From Eunapius fragilis (taxonomy: Eukaryota; Porifera; Demospongiae; Spongillida; Spongillidae), in contig OY811987.1 of NCBI GenBank assembly GCA_963681505.1, positions 2,587,124 through 2,651,123 on the forward strand: a stretch of 64,000 nt of DNA. The letters run 5' to 3'. A program made the translations under genes and the position numbers. Positions 1 through 11,907 of the stretch are shown here, piece by piece (positions within the stretch are counted from its first letter, which is position 1; each line of letters begins with the position of its first letter). Below the pieces are notes generated by a model, which was not told where the DNA came from, did no database searches, and saw only the letters and a list, made by a program, of their open reading frames with translations.

Positions 1-151
1 ACATGGATCCTTTTCTTTAATGAGATGTCTGGGAATATAAATGGAATCAATTTAATAAAAGTGATATTTGTTTATTGAAAGTAGCGTGTCTTATAATACA
101 GCTTTAGTTTCATTCAATGGTTAATTCATTGTGAGAAGTGAGCAGAATGTT

Positions 152-905
152 GGTACTTGGAGGGCATATGTGCATATTTGGTACATGGAGGGCATATATG
201 CATATTTGGTACATGGAGGGCATATGTGCATATTTGGTACATGGAGGGCATATGTGCATATTTGGTACTTGGAGGGCATATGTGCATATTTGGTACATGG
301 AGGGCATATGTGCATATTTGGTACATGGAGGGCATGTGTGCATATTTGGTACATGGAGGGCATATGTGCATATTTGGTACATGGAGGGCATGTGTGCATA
401 TTTGGTGCATGGAGGGCATATGTGCATATTTGGTACATGGAGGGCATATGTGCATATTTGGTACATGGAGGGCATGTGTGCATATTTGGTGCATGGAGGG
501 CATATGTGCATATTTGGTACATGGAGGGCATGTGTGCATATTTGGTACATGGAGGGCATGTGTGCATATTTGGTACATGGAGGGCATGTGTGCATATTTG
601 GTACTTGGAGGGCATATGTGCATATTTGGTACATGGAGGGCATATGTGCATATTTGGTACATGGAGGGCATGTGTGCATATTTGGTGCATGGAGGGCATA
701 TGTGCATATTTGGTACATGGAGGGCATGTGTGCATATTTGGTACATGGAGGGCATGTGTGCATATTTGGTACATGGAGGGCATGTGTGCATATTTGGTAC
801 TTGGAGGGCATATGTGCATATTTGGTACATGGAGGGCATATGTGCATATTTGGTACATGGAGGGCATGTGTGCATATTTGGTACATGGAGGGCATGTGTG
901 CATAT
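152..905. repeat. 28-bp minisatellite, about 27 copies
   Basis: A tandem array with an exact 28-bp period; each unit carries GGTACATGGAGGGCAT followed by an ATGTGCATATTT-like half. Variants are mostly single substitutions (ACATGG/ACTTGG/GCATGG and CATATG/CATGTG). Because 28 is not a multiple of three and the unit has no stop in any frame, all six frames stay open across the array; these are not genes. It probably lies in an intron of the HSD17B12-like gene that follows. Confidence 0.95.
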
Positions 906-1330
906 TTTTCAATACATGTTCATTGTGTGTATTTTTGGGAGCTTAAAAAAGACAAGCTCTAAATATATGCATATGCAATGCATCGAGTGGGCGTGGCTCT
1001 TTTAGGAGCTTTTGCATTTTACTTTTATTTTGCAACTTGTTTCACATCATCAGCATGCGGTTTCTGGATCCATTACATCATGTCTAAAAATAACATCCTA
1101 GTCTAAATGATTGCCCCGGCCATGGGCTGGGTGGTTGGGGTGGTTTCCCTTCAGCTCTGTGTACATAGTCTATGGCCATTTGTAATAATGTTTAGTAATT
1201 ACATGTATTACCAGTCATATGTTGGTAATTGCACAGTATTCCATAGAGGTATTTTAGACCGATAAATAGACATCACCTTAGCAGTAGGTGCACATATCAC
1301 TTCATTATGTACTTGGCATTTTATCTTCAG

Positions 1331-2339
1331 ATGACACACATTGTTTTGAAGAAGATGGTTCAAGACAAGTGAGTGGTAACCATTAATCCTCTTTGTAGCT
1401 TGTTCCTCTCTTCCGATCATTTTTGCCTCCTTCAGGAAGCGTGGGCTTATTATCAACATATCTTCTGGTTCTTCATTGCACCCTTTGCAGCTGTTGAATG
1501 TGTACGCTGCTACCAAGGTATATTGTAGACTTAGCCCCCTGGTTGGAACTGTAGCTTATCCCCTGGGTACCCCATTCATCCACTGAGTATATTTGTCCTC
1601 AATCTTCTTAGAACATTGTAGAAGGAAGGGTTTATATAGAATTCCTTTTATTCATTATTTGGAAGCCTTTTAACTTTCCATGTAACATTTATTTTACAGG
1701 TATTTGTTAACTACTTCTCTGAAGCATTGCAACTGGAATATGGAGCAAAAGGGATCACTGTACAGGTACCTGTGTGGAGTGGGTAGAGTTAGAGCAAAAG
1801 GGATCACTGTACAGGTACCTGTGTGGAGTGGGTAGAGTTAGGGCAAAAGGGATCACTGTACAGGTACCTGTGTGGAGTTGGTAGAGTTAGAGCAAAAGGG
1901 ATCACTGTACAGGTACCTGTGTGGAGTTGGTAGTTGGAGCAAAAGGGTTCACTGTACAGGTACCTGTAGAGTTAGACAGACTGATAGGTATGATAAAATA
2001 ACACAACACGTATGCTTACATTTATTTAGACTGTCATGCCATTCTTTGTGGCCACGTCAATGAGCAAACTCAGAAAGAAATTTTTAGTCCCTGATCCAGT
2101 AACATACGCTCGTGCTGCCGTGGCAACCATTGGCATCCAAAGGGTGACTCTGGGCTGTGTTGAACATGCCCTGCAGGTGAGTGGGTCGCCCCTGCATGGT
2201 CACATGGCCACATTTCTTCTTGTAGAATTATGTAATTGAGGCATTGCCTCAGTTTGTGAGGATACAAGGGGCGTGGAAGACACTTCTGAAAGGTCGCGCA
2301 TCTGCCTTGAAGAAGAAATCTGCAAAGAAGGCTGAGTAG
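1331..2339 (+). CDS. HSD17B12: Very-long-chain 3-oxoacyl-CoA reductase (HSD17B12/LET-767 type), 3' five exons
   Basis: A short-chain dehydrogenase of the ER membrane that reduces 3-ketoacyl-CoA in fatty-acid elongation (family knowledge). Exons read directly: 1331-1368, 1436-1517, 1700-1765, 2030-2176 and 2226-2339, all with AG/GT borders and compatible phases. Joined, they give 148 codons. Visible family marks are MTHIVLKKMV, then NISSGS with the catalytic serine, then the VYAATK active-site Tyr-x3-Lys, then VFVNYFSEAL and VMPFFVATSMSKLRK. The protein ends KKAE, a canonical KKxx ER-retrieval signal, as expected for an ER enzyme. The cofactor-binding N-terminal half is not seen here and should lie upstream of the window or beyond the 28-bp array. 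The third donor is embedded in a 49-bp tandem repeat. No frameshift or stop is visible, so the gene looks functional. Confidence 0.9.
1744..1975 (+). repeat. 49-bp tandem repeat containing an exon end and splice donor
   Basis: About five copies with a 49-bp period. The first copy begins inside the exon at 1700-1765; each copy repeats the last ~22 exon bases (AGCAAAAGGGATCACTGTAC...) and the donor CAG/GTACCT plus ~27 intron bases. The last copy is shortened. Only the first donor gives a productive message: reading on from it meets a stop seven codons later (VPVWSG then TAG). Confidence 0.93.
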
Positions 2340-3420
2340 GTGTGTATTTGAATTTTATTTACCCCTCACCGAGTAGTGTGTATTTGACTCCTCTGTGTTT
2401 GGTATCTTTTTTGCTCAAACACCTAATCAGGGTTCTCTTTCAAACAGGCCATGTGGATATGTGGAGAGAAAAGCAGCGAGTTTTATTTAGTTTATTGATG
2501 AAGACCATACTTTAAAATATGTATAATGATGAAATTGAAATGATAATATACTATCTGTGTGAACCATGGTTCAGTACTGTGACTACTGTTGATAGAAGCA
2601 TGCATGGTTAGAAGCATCACGTTGGAACATGAGTAAGAACCACTGGCTGCTTGAATGTAAGAGGAAGTAATGGTCAGCTCACAAATCGTGTTGAGATCTC
2701 GTGACCATTGGTGAATCATGTCGTTATAGGCTGGTACATGGTGGGTGGGGATCTATATCTCTACAACAGACAGATGTCATACATAAAATGCTGATACTCT
2801 TGGCTCTGTCTTGCAAATCCCATAGAAAACCAACTATGTTACCGTGGGGGCAAAAAGAAATCAATTTAACGCGCAAGCTCTATCGGAAGAAGTTTACTTC
2901 CATATAGGATTTGACCCCGACTATGAAATCATTGTGATCCGTTTATAACGAGACTCCTGGCGATCGGATCGTTTAGCTAGTTGTTGTAATCGAACGAGAA
3001 GACCGAAAGTGAGTATAATTTCGTCGTATGTTTTATGTCGCAAAACCGCTCGGTGGTAGAGAACAAAAGGGTACTGCCCGTCCTCGTACCCGGTCCCAGA
3101 ATTATCCTCCTCCTTTGACCACGCATAACTCGGGATAAGAACACATAGAATTGGCTGGAGGAGTGCCTACTGTGATCAAATAGTCGATTGTATATTTTGG
3201 TAATTGTATGGCCGTAATAAACGTTACTCGTATCATTACGGCCGAATCTGACAAGTTTAGAATTGTCGTTACCAAACCAGAAAACTACAGGAGCAGTAGC
3301 AAATGATTTACAATCAACTATACGGTCAGTATGAGACGTATAATTAGATATGAGGAAAAATCAATGAAAATTAAAAATAATCAGCCTGTATATAGTAATT
3401 AATCATAATAAAAACAGCAA
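2340..3420. other. Intergenic, no gene recognised
   Basis: Presumed 3' flank of the HSD17B12-like gene. Several short open frames of 60-75 codons lack domain resemblance or splice logic. A loose inverted similarity (about 3179-3200 against 3310-3335) may be a decayed MITE but is too weak to call. Confidence 0.4.
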
Positions 3421-6003
3421 AACGGCCTAGTCCCCTACCAACCTTTGAAGCTATTTGTGAACTTCCAGTTCTCACAGTGAGGCATATCCCTGCCAAGGAC
3501 AGACAAGCTGTTGCTCTTGTATTATCTTTTTCCCTAAGAGCTGCTGCATTTGAGAATACCCAGGTGGCATGGTTGAAAGTCTTAATGCTGCCCAAGTGCA
3601 TACTGTTTGCTTCTAAGCGTTGTGGACGTCACCACAAACCTCGTCCAATTAGAGATTTGTGTGATATATGGCCAAAAGGCAATTTTGATGTGCTTTGGAA
3701 TATGGCTTCAAATCAACGATCTTCTAAAAGTACTTCTCCTCCTGGCAGTAGAAATTCAGGAATTCAAACTTCCATCTCCTGTGCTAGAGAGGGACTCTTT
3801 TCAAAAGCTTGTCAGGCCCTCCTTTCATCAGGATTAGCTCCAAACAATCAAGCCACTTGGAATTTATTAGCTTCTAAGCATCCAAAGAGTCCTCTTCCAT
3901 CTCCACCTTCTATGCCTTCAGCACCACTTCTCCTCCCTCCAGATTTTGCATTCTTTTCCAAAGGGCACAGCTTGTTGTCCATCAGGACTTCACATTCAGC
4001 ATTTGGTTGAGGTAGCTGGCATCCCAATGCAGTCTCCTATTTGTGCAGTCCTCAGGGATATAGTAAATCTACTCTCAGGTAAGGTTCCTGTTTCAGTGGC
4101 AAAGTTTATGGCTGGCGGTAGTCTTGTGGCCTTGGAGAAGAACAAGCCAAATTGTCCCCTTGATGTTCGCCCAATTGCTGTTGGCGAAACTTTAAGGCGA
4201 CTGGCTAGCAAGTGTATTTGTGCTATTGTTAAGAACAAAGCTTCTGAATTCTTTTCCCCTTTCCAGCTCGGGGTGGCATGCCCTTCAGGAGCAGAAAAAA
4301 TTATTCATGGCTTGAGAAGTTGTGTGGATGATCATTGGCTTGTTTAAGTAACACATTTAATCTGGTGTCTAGGCAGCAGTGCTGAATGCTGTTAATCTCA
4401 TTTCCTACCTGGTGTTATGGTCAATACCCTATTACATCTGAGTCAGGTGTCCAGCAGGGTGATCCCTTGGGCCCTTTGCTTTTCTGCATCAGGTAGTTTG
4501 TGCCATTGCTACTAGACAGTGAGTGTGCCTCTCTGCTGTTTCATAGGTGGTATATAGATGATGGTGATGTGGCTGGTCCCATCTCTGCTGCTTTCTATCA
4601 TAAAAGACTTGGGACCTCCTCTCAGTCTTCATATCAAATTGTCCAAATGTGAATTATTCAGCGTCAGTGACCTAAGTAGGTTCTCAGGTGAAATGAAAAA
4701 ATGCAATGTACCTCATTTTGATATACTTGGGCCCCAATAGGAGATTTTTTGTTTTGTGCCAAGTATATTGCTCAAAAGCAAACAGATGCCTCCAACTTGC
4801 TCCAGCAGTTAGCCCAGGTGGGTTCTTCAGATCCTCATGCAGCCATGCTTCTACTCCGTCAATGTGGAGGGTTTTGTAGGCTGATACATCTGGCTAGAAC
4901 TATCCTACCTTCTTTAGCTGGTGATGCCCTCAGTCTGTTTGATGATGAGGTGCGGCAGTGTTTTGCGGAGTGTACTGCAGTAGACACACCTGACTTTGCA
5001 TGGCAGCAGGCACAACTTAGTCTAAGTCGGGGTGGTCTAGGCTTGCGTCGTGTCTCCTACCACTCTTCTGCTCCATATTTAGCCTCAGCTGTCAGTTCAA
5101 GCTTATCTTATGAGGTTTGTAGGTACTTGCACCCCACTCTGTAGACCTTTATAACAACCTTGTTGATCCACCTGACTCACTGACTCCTGATTCTGTTGAC
5201 AACAGCTGTTCCTCACTCACTCAGAAGTTCCTGTCAAACAAAATTGAGGATTGTCAGTTCAGGAAACTGTTGATAACTCCACTCCAATTGACAGGGCTTG
5301 TCTATTATTCATTTCATCACCTCATGCCTCAGCTTGGCTATCAGTTACTCCATCCCCTAGCATGGGCCTTCACTTGGAGCCCTCTGAATTCCAGGTGGCG
5401 ATAAAATGGTGGCTAGGTATCCCAGTTACTCAAGGTCAAAGTTGCACTCAATCACATGCTGCCTTGGATGCTTATGGCCATCATGCACTGTGTTGCAAGT
5501 TGTGGGGTGATGTTGTCTCTCGTCACAACAGGTTGAGAGACATCTTCAATGATTTTTGTCATCGTGCATATCTTGCTCCACAACTAGAGATGGGTGGATG
5601 GTCTAGGGAACATACTCGTCCAGCTGATGTTCTTGTTCCAAACTGGGTCCTGGGTAAGCCCATGCAGCGGCATTTGACCTGTTTGTCACACCAACGCTAA
5701 ATGCACAAATTTTTCAAGAAGCATGTGTGACAGCAGGTTCAGCTGCCTTGGCTCCCTAGATCCACAAGCATAGGGTAAATGATGAAAGGTGCAGGGAACT
5801 AGGCTGGATCTGTATCCCTCTTGTGGTGGAGACATATGGATGTTGGGGGTACCGAGGTTATTCAAGCACTGTCAAGACTTGCCACCCGTTTGTCCACTAG
5901 GCAGGGACGTCCCAAGTCACTCATGTGTAGTGAAATATTTGGAAGGCTCAGTTTGGCTCTTGTGAGAGCAAATTCCCGAGCCATCCTATCCCACTCTCTG
6001 TAA
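3420..6003 (+). pseudogene. Decayed RT element with C-terminal RLE-like nuclease region
   Basis: A reverse-transcriptase polyprotein broken by stops and frameshifts. In order on the plus strand: an N-terminal stretch with HIPAKDRQAVA near 3480; an RT region with RPIAVGETLRRL (about 4165-4205) and LGVACPSGAE (about 4268); the motif GVQQGDPLGPLLF (about 4447-4485); the catalytic box as WYIDDGDV (about 4550); a thumb-like region with LLLRQCGGFCRLIH (about 4850); then an AYGHHALCC zinc-like segment, RHNRLRDIF and RPADVLVP (about 5460-5640), followed by a tail ending near 6003. The order RT, Cys/His, RHN and a PD-type motif resembles non-LTR elements with a restriction-like endonuclease; that class assignment is inference. 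No target duplication or poly-A end was identified. Confidence 0.8.
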
Positions 6004-7380
6004 ACTAAACTGTGCATGTTAGGTAAAGTATGTATTATATGTACTGTAGGTGGTAGTAATACTGGGAATCACAAATTATATTATGGATTATGGTGATGTT
6101 AGTTACAAGGAATTTTTTGTGTACTTCCAATTACAGGATAGACTGAAGCCATATGTATATAGTATAGTTCCTGGCAGAGAAGAGCAAATTGGTATTCAAA
6201 GCTACATAGTGGCCCCCTACGCCCCTTCATGAGAATAGATCATGTTCAGTTTTCCAGAGAAGAGCAGCTAACATAATCATAACATAATCACGCCCCTCAC
6301 CCAAAATACGTCGGTGTGTATTGGACATGATATGAATAGCGTCTACTATTAACATGGATGTATCAGTTGCAATCAATAACCGATAAGATGGCGAGTACGA
6401 GTATGATGCTGGGGAACGGAAAGCACGTTTCGAAACCATTCGTGGCAAATTCGATTCCAATCGTAAATATGTGGCTCAAACTTAAAACTAAAAACAAAAA
6501 TAAGCCAGCAGAACTAGGTTGGATAATTAAACCAAGCTTGGTTTTCACTGTATATAGCGGAGATGTCAAACCAGATTGGATATGCATACTGGTTAAGAGG
6601 TGCCTCAACAGGATTTGGTGGCAATGGACGTATGAAGTCTGAGACTGAAGAAGCCACCCCACCATGCACCATTACACTTATTGGAATAGGGTCATTTCCC
6701 CATATTATTAAACCCTTGTTTTTACACCACTATTGCCTTCAAACAAATCCTATATGCCCACCAACTATCTCATATTGTTTTTTTGTTTAATTGATTTTTG
6801 TTCATACGGTCTGTACATCGAATCAGTGGGGGCCTTAGCTGTTGGCACAGTTGTGATTATAACGTCGCTAGCATACGAGGAATGTAATAATGAGCACTGC
6901 TGTTATTGGACCTGGGTACGAGATTACTTATAACGTCAGCGTCCTGCACGACGATACGAGAAACGTTAGGTCACGGTTCCCAGAGATACTCGTGGCTATC
7001 AGTAGTATTCGCACCACAAACTACTGTAGCTCTGTACATGTATTCATACCCGCAGCCAGGCCGCCTAATATTGAGTTGGTTCGAAGCATGCTCTTTACCC
7101 TACCCTATTCAGGCCACGAACCTTTAAAAAAAGAAAAAGTGATATGATTGTCACGTGACCGTTTCCTTCGCTATATCTAATCAATACCCTTGCGATTTCT
7201 CCGAAAGGTATACGATCGATGGAATTGCAGTGAGCTATAAATTTTAGTTGTCGCTTTGCACAGCATTTGACTTTGCACGAAACTTTGAATACCATTTTCC
7301 AAGTATTTATCGGCCATCAGTTAGATATTCACACGATATATTTGTATGCTACGGATATTCATACGTCACCACAGATGACG
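6004..7380. other. Intergenic; one possible first exon, otherwise unassigned
   Basis: A candidate start in good context (AAGATGGCG, ATG at 6388) opens a frame of about 84 codons running to 6642 with a basic stretch (KLKTKNKNK). I recognise no domain. It could be a first exon or chance. The rest holds no gene I can support. Confidence 0.3.
7150..7159. promoter_or_regulatory. Palindromic E-box GTCACGTGAC
   Basis: A perfect 10-bp palindrome with the CACGTG core bound by USF/MITF/TFE-type bHLH factors in animals (family knowledge). It lies about 300 bp upstream of the small Gly-rich gene at 7464. Confidence 0.45.
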
Positions 7381-7390
7381 GCGCATGCGT
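7381..7390 (+). promoter_or_regulatory. NRF1-like GCGCATGCGT site
   Basis: Matches the palindromic NRF1 consensus closely and sits 22 bp before a TATA box. CRE-like TACGTCAC and TGACG cores lie just upstream at about 7363-7380. The same GCGCATGCGT element precedes the TATA box of the secreted-protein genes at 35121 and 43141. Confidence 0.5.
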
Positions 7391-7411
7391 AAAAAATCGC
7401 TTCTTCTTTTG

Positions 7412-7419
7412 TATAAATA
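7412..7419 (+). promoter_or_regulatory. TATA box (TATAAATA)
   Basis: A good TATA match 52 bp upstream of the ATG at 7464, consistent with a short 5' UTR. Confidence 0.65.
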
Positions 7420-7463
7420 GCTTTCTCATCGTGCCATCCTAAACTTGGCAAACAGAGTGCAAT

Positions 7464-7691
7464 ATGTCATATACAGGAACGGGAACCCCAGCAGACTTGA
7501 ACAACCACTCCAGTCAGCTTAATCCGAACAATGAGCAGTACGGAGGCGGCGGCGGTGGATATGGTGGAGTTGGAACCCAAGCAGACTTGAACAACCACTC
7601 CAATCAGCTTAACCCGAACCATGCGCAGTATGGAGGCGGTGGCGGTGGTGGAGCGGGACAGAAGTCCGGAGGGGGAAGTGGTCACCGCTAA
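7464..7691 (+). CDS. Small Gly-rich protein with two NQLNPN-type repeats
   Basis: A 75-residue intronless ORF. It contains two copies of a ~30-residue unit, roughly G-T-x-ADLNNHS-x-QLNPN followed by QYGGGGGG (residues about 7-34 and 36-63), then a short basic Gly/Ser tail. The Asn/Gln/Pro core resembles short repeat proteins with NQ-x-NPN motifs seen in diverse eukaryotes, for which I know no firm function. The ATG is supported by the TATA box 52 bp upstream and by the repeat starting right after it. No signal peptide or membrane segment. Composition suggests a disordered, perhaps stress-related or structural, protein; that is inference. Confidence 0.65.
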   Translation: MSYTGTGTPADLNNHSSQLNPNNEQYGGGGGGYGGVGTQADLNNHSNQLNPNHAQYGGGGGGGAGQKSGGGSGHR

Positions 7692-8215
7692 AGAAGAAAA
7701 ATTGCAACTGACAACTGACATTATAATCAAACTGTTTGCGCTGTTTTGTCAGTTGTAATGCCTGCATATCTTTATGCTGCTTGGATGTAGATATAGAGTG
7801 ATACATGATGTAACTATATTTCATCACTGCGAGGATGGCGAGAAATGGTCAGGAAATGTGCAACATGCATGCAATGATATGATTGGTATATAATTAACGA
7901 ATGAAACATGTCAAGGCAGCCTGCCGGGATAAAATATATATAGCGAAATGACTTTTCTTCGGACTGCATCTAAGCGATAACTAAATATAGAATTCACCTG
8001 TAATAACCATGCGCTAGATCAATAGGGCGCGATTATATTCATAATTTTGCAGGCAACCGTGCAGTGAGATTCTAGGTAAGGGCCCACCAGAATTTTAATC
8101 TCATTGTCGGTGACTGTGATCTCTACTACAATCACGGCTCGCACTTTAAAAAAAGAAACAGCGCACACATTTAAAATAAGCCCTATTCATCATTGTGATG
8201 TTAAGGCGTTTTTAA

Positions 8216-10900
8216 CTAGCAACGTGACACACATGTATGCCATGATCACACTGTTCCTCAGATTAGCAAGAGGGCACCACTGTGATATAGTTCCTCAGAT
8301 TACCAATGTGACATACATGTATGCCACGATCATACTGTTCCTCAGATTAGCAAGAGGCCACTACTGTGATACAGTTCCTCAGATTAGCAACGTGATACAC
8401 ATGTATGCCATGATCATACTGTTCCTCAGATTAGCAAGAGGGCACCACTGTGATACTGTTCCTCAGATTAGCAACGTGATACACATGTATGCCATGATCA
8501 TACTGTTCCTCAGATTAGCAAGAGGGCACCACTGTGATACTGTTCCTCGGATTAGCAACGTGACACACATGTATGCCATGATCATACTGTTCCTCAGATT
8601 AGCAAGAGGGCACCACTGTGATATAGTTCCTCAGATTACCAATGTGACATACATGTATGCCATGATCATACTGTTCCTCAGATTAGCAAGAGGCCACCAC
8701 TGTGATACTGTTCCTCAGATTAGCAGCGTGATACACATGTATGCCATGATAACACTATTCCTCAGATTAGCAAGAGGCCACCACTGTGATACTGCTCCTC
8801 AGATTAGCAATATGATACACATGTATGCCATGATAACACTGTTCCTCAGATTAGCAAGAGGGCACCACTGTGATACTGCTCCTCAGATTAGCAACGTGAT
8901 ACACATGTATGCCATGATAACACTGTTCCTCAGATTAGCAAGAGGGCACCACTGTGATACTGTTCCTCAGATTAGCAACGTGATACACATGTGATAACAC
9001 TGTTCCTCAGATTAGCCAGAGGCCACGACTGTGATACTGTTCCTCGGATTAGCAATATGATACACATGTATGCCATGATCATACTGTTCCTTAGATTAGC
9101 AAGAGGCCACCACTGTGATACTGTTCCTCAGATTAGCAACGTGATACACATGTATGCTATGATAACACTGTTCCTCAGATTAGCAAGAGGCCACCACTGT
9201 GATACTGCTCCTCAGATTAGCAATATGATACACATGTATGCCATGATAACACTGTTCCTCAGATTAGCAAGAGGGCACCACAGTGATACAGTTCCTCGGA
9301 TTAGCAATGTGACACACATGTATGCCATGATAACACTGTTCCTCAGATTAGTGTAATGCGAGGCGTGGCTTCCGCAGACGAGGGTGACAAGTGCAATCAT
9401 AATTATTCCGCATGCACGTACACAAGGTTTTTATACAAGGAGTGCAGAACACTGCGCAAGCGCAGCAATACACGACAAATGGAGTCCATTACATTAGCAA
9501 GAGGGCACCACTGTGATACTGTTCCTCAGATTAGCAATATGATACACATGTATACCATGATAACATTGTTCCTCAGATTAGCAAGAGGGCACCACTGTGA
9601 TACTGTTCCTCGGATTAGCAACGCGACACACATGCATGCCATGATCACACTGTTCCTCCACGGAACAGTGTGATCATGGCATACATGTGTGTCACGTTGC
9701 TAATCTGAGGAACTGTATCACAGTAGTGCCCTCTTGCAAATCTGAGGAACAATATGATCATTGCATACATGTGTGTCACGTTGCTAATCCGAGGAACTGT
9801 ATCACAGTGGGGCCCTCTTGCAAATCTGAGGAACAGTATGATCATGGCATACATGTGTATCACGTTGCTAATCCGAGGAACTGTATCACAGTGGTGCCCT
9901 CTTGGTAATCTGAGGAGCAGTATGATCATGGCATACATGTATGTCACATTGGTAATCTGAGGAACAGTATCACAGTGGTGCCCTCTTGCTAATCTGAGGA
10001 ACAGTGTGATCATGGCATACATGTGTGTCATGTTGCTAATCCGAGGAACTGTATCACAGTGGTGCCCTCTTGCCAATCTGAGGAACAGTATGATCATGGC
10101 ATGCATGTGTATCACGTTGCTAATCCGAGGAACAGTATCACAGTGGTGCCCTCTTGCTAATCTGAGGAACAGTATGATCATGGCATACATGTGTATCATA
10201 TTGCTAATCTGAGGAGCAGTATCACAGTGGTGCCCTCTTGCTAATCTGAGGAACAGTGTTATCATGGCATACATGTGTATCATATTGCCAATCTGAGGAA
10301 CAGTATCACAGTGGTGCCCTCTTGCCAATCTGAGGAACAGTATAATCATGGCATACATGTGTATCACGTTGCTAATCTGAGGAACAGTATCACAGTGGTG
10401 CCCTCTTGCTAATCTGAAGAACAGTGTTATCATGGCATACATGTGTATCATATTGCTAATCTGAGGAACAGTTCACAGTGATGCCCTCTTGCTAATCTGA
10501 GGAACAGTGTTATCATGGCATACATGTGTATCATATTGCTAATCTGAGGAGCAGTATCACAGTGGTGCCCTCTTGCTAATCTGAGGAACTGTATGATCAT
10601 GGCATACATGTATGTCACATTGGTAATTTGAGGAACTATATCACAGTGGTGCCCTCTTGCCAATCTGAGGAACAGTATGATCATGGCATACATGTGTGTC
10701 ACGTTGCTAATCCGAGGAACAGTATCACAGTGGTGCCCTCTTGCTAATCTGAGGAACAGTGTGATCATGGTATACATGTGTATCACGTTACTAATCTGAG
10801 GAACTGTGATACAGTTTCTCAGATTACCAATGTGATACACATGCAGGCCTTGATCACACTGTTCCTCAGATTAGCAATGTGGCACACATGCATGCCATAC
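8216..10900. repeat. 84-bp satellite arranged as a ~2.6-kb palindrome
   Basis: Direct copies of an 84-bp unit (built on CCTCAGATTAGCAA, GGGCACCACTGTGATAC and ACATGTATGCCATGATC) run from 8216 to 9656. From 9662 the same unit runs in inverted orientation to about 10800, then flips back for roughly one copy (10810-10900). The symmetry centre is a 5-nt loop at 9657-9661 between CACTGTTCC and GGAACAGTG. A 130-bp non-repeat insert sits at about 9357-9488. Because 84 is divisible by three, long open frames occur on both strands (LRLARGHHCDTVPQISN repeats); I treat them as by-products of the array. Confidence 0.93.
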
Positions 10901-10984
10901 TGGGTTGTTGGATTAGGTTTTAAAAAACTGCATAGTCGTTCCGCATATTAGTAATACCCATAATTCTGATGAGGCTAATAACTG

Positions 10985-11064
10985 TGTGTATGTGTGTGTG
11001 TGCCCGCGCGCGCTTGCGTGTGTGTGTGTGTGGGTGCGTGTGCATGTGTGTGTGTGTGCACATG
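10985..11064. repeat. (TG)n microsatellite, interrupted
   Basis: TG/CG-rich dinucleotide tract with interruptions, just beyond the palindromic satellite. Confidence 0.9.
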
Positions 11065-11695
11065 CATTAGTAGCCATAAGATACATTAACTTGTTGTGTA
11101 CAACTCCGTCAAGCTCTCGTTGCAATTAGCAGTTCCCCATATCCCTACGAATGTGCGAGTTTGCTGTTCCTCAAAACTCCTGTGTGAGAGACGGCCATTT
11201 TTGTCATGGGTGCGCCCAAAACTGCATCGATCCGGTTTGGGCAATGAATGCTAATTACCTAGTGCCCCAATCCGGATCAATCCGGTTTGCGGTTGCTGAT
11301 GAAGAAACGCCTTTAGACAATTCAAGGGTTAGTATTCTTTGCATGACCCAATCGATCACTTGGTCACTTTGTACAGGAACTCATTAAACGTATAAACCAC
11401 CCATCTGTGTCTGTTGATCATTCCAGAAATAAAAACAGTACCTTACATGTGCTTTTACCATAGATAATAGCGTGCTTTTACCCTTCAGCTGAGAAGAAAA
11501 CAACGGTGCATGGTATGGTATTTTCTACCTCCATGGCCAGATAAGGCAGCCGGCCTGCCCGCAGCTGTACATGTAACACCCAGACAACAAAAGTGGCATA
11601 ATACATGCATGTAAACCACGTACCATACATGTGGAGCAGATACACGTGATGTACATATGTATATGTGCACCCTGTGCACGTGACATGGCCTGCGT
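11065..11695. other. Intergenic, no gene recognised
   Basis: One short plus-strand frame (about 11151-11387, 78 codons with several Cys) shows no recognisable domain. Nothing else is supported. Confidence 0.35.
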
Positions 11696-11907
11696 GGGCA
11701 TAACTAGTCTCGCAAGCCAGACGTACTTCTCCGACGTACCGTACTATGACGTGACTGGGGACTAGCACGAGTAGTACATCGGCCACTAATTATTTATACC
11801 GACCCAAATTCCAGCAGACCCAATCAGATTACAGTTTACATAATGTCATGTGACCTCTAGCGGTTTTATTGCATTCCTTAATGTGGCCATACTAAATAAT
11901 CTATGAT

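Noticed and set aside
110-1005. Six overlapping ORFs of 250-280 codons
   Set aside because: All are readings of the 28-bp repeat, which has no stop in any frame; there is no independent coding evidence.
1208-1516. A 102-codon minus-strand ORF
   Set aside because: Shadow of the HSD17B12-like exons at 1331-1368 and 1436-1517, which splice correctly on the plus strand.
8104-9356. A 296-codon ORF and neighbours made of a 28-residue repeat
   Set aside because: Open only because the 84-bp unit is a multiple of three and stop-free; the same holds on the opposite strand in the inverted half. No signal peptide or conserved flank.
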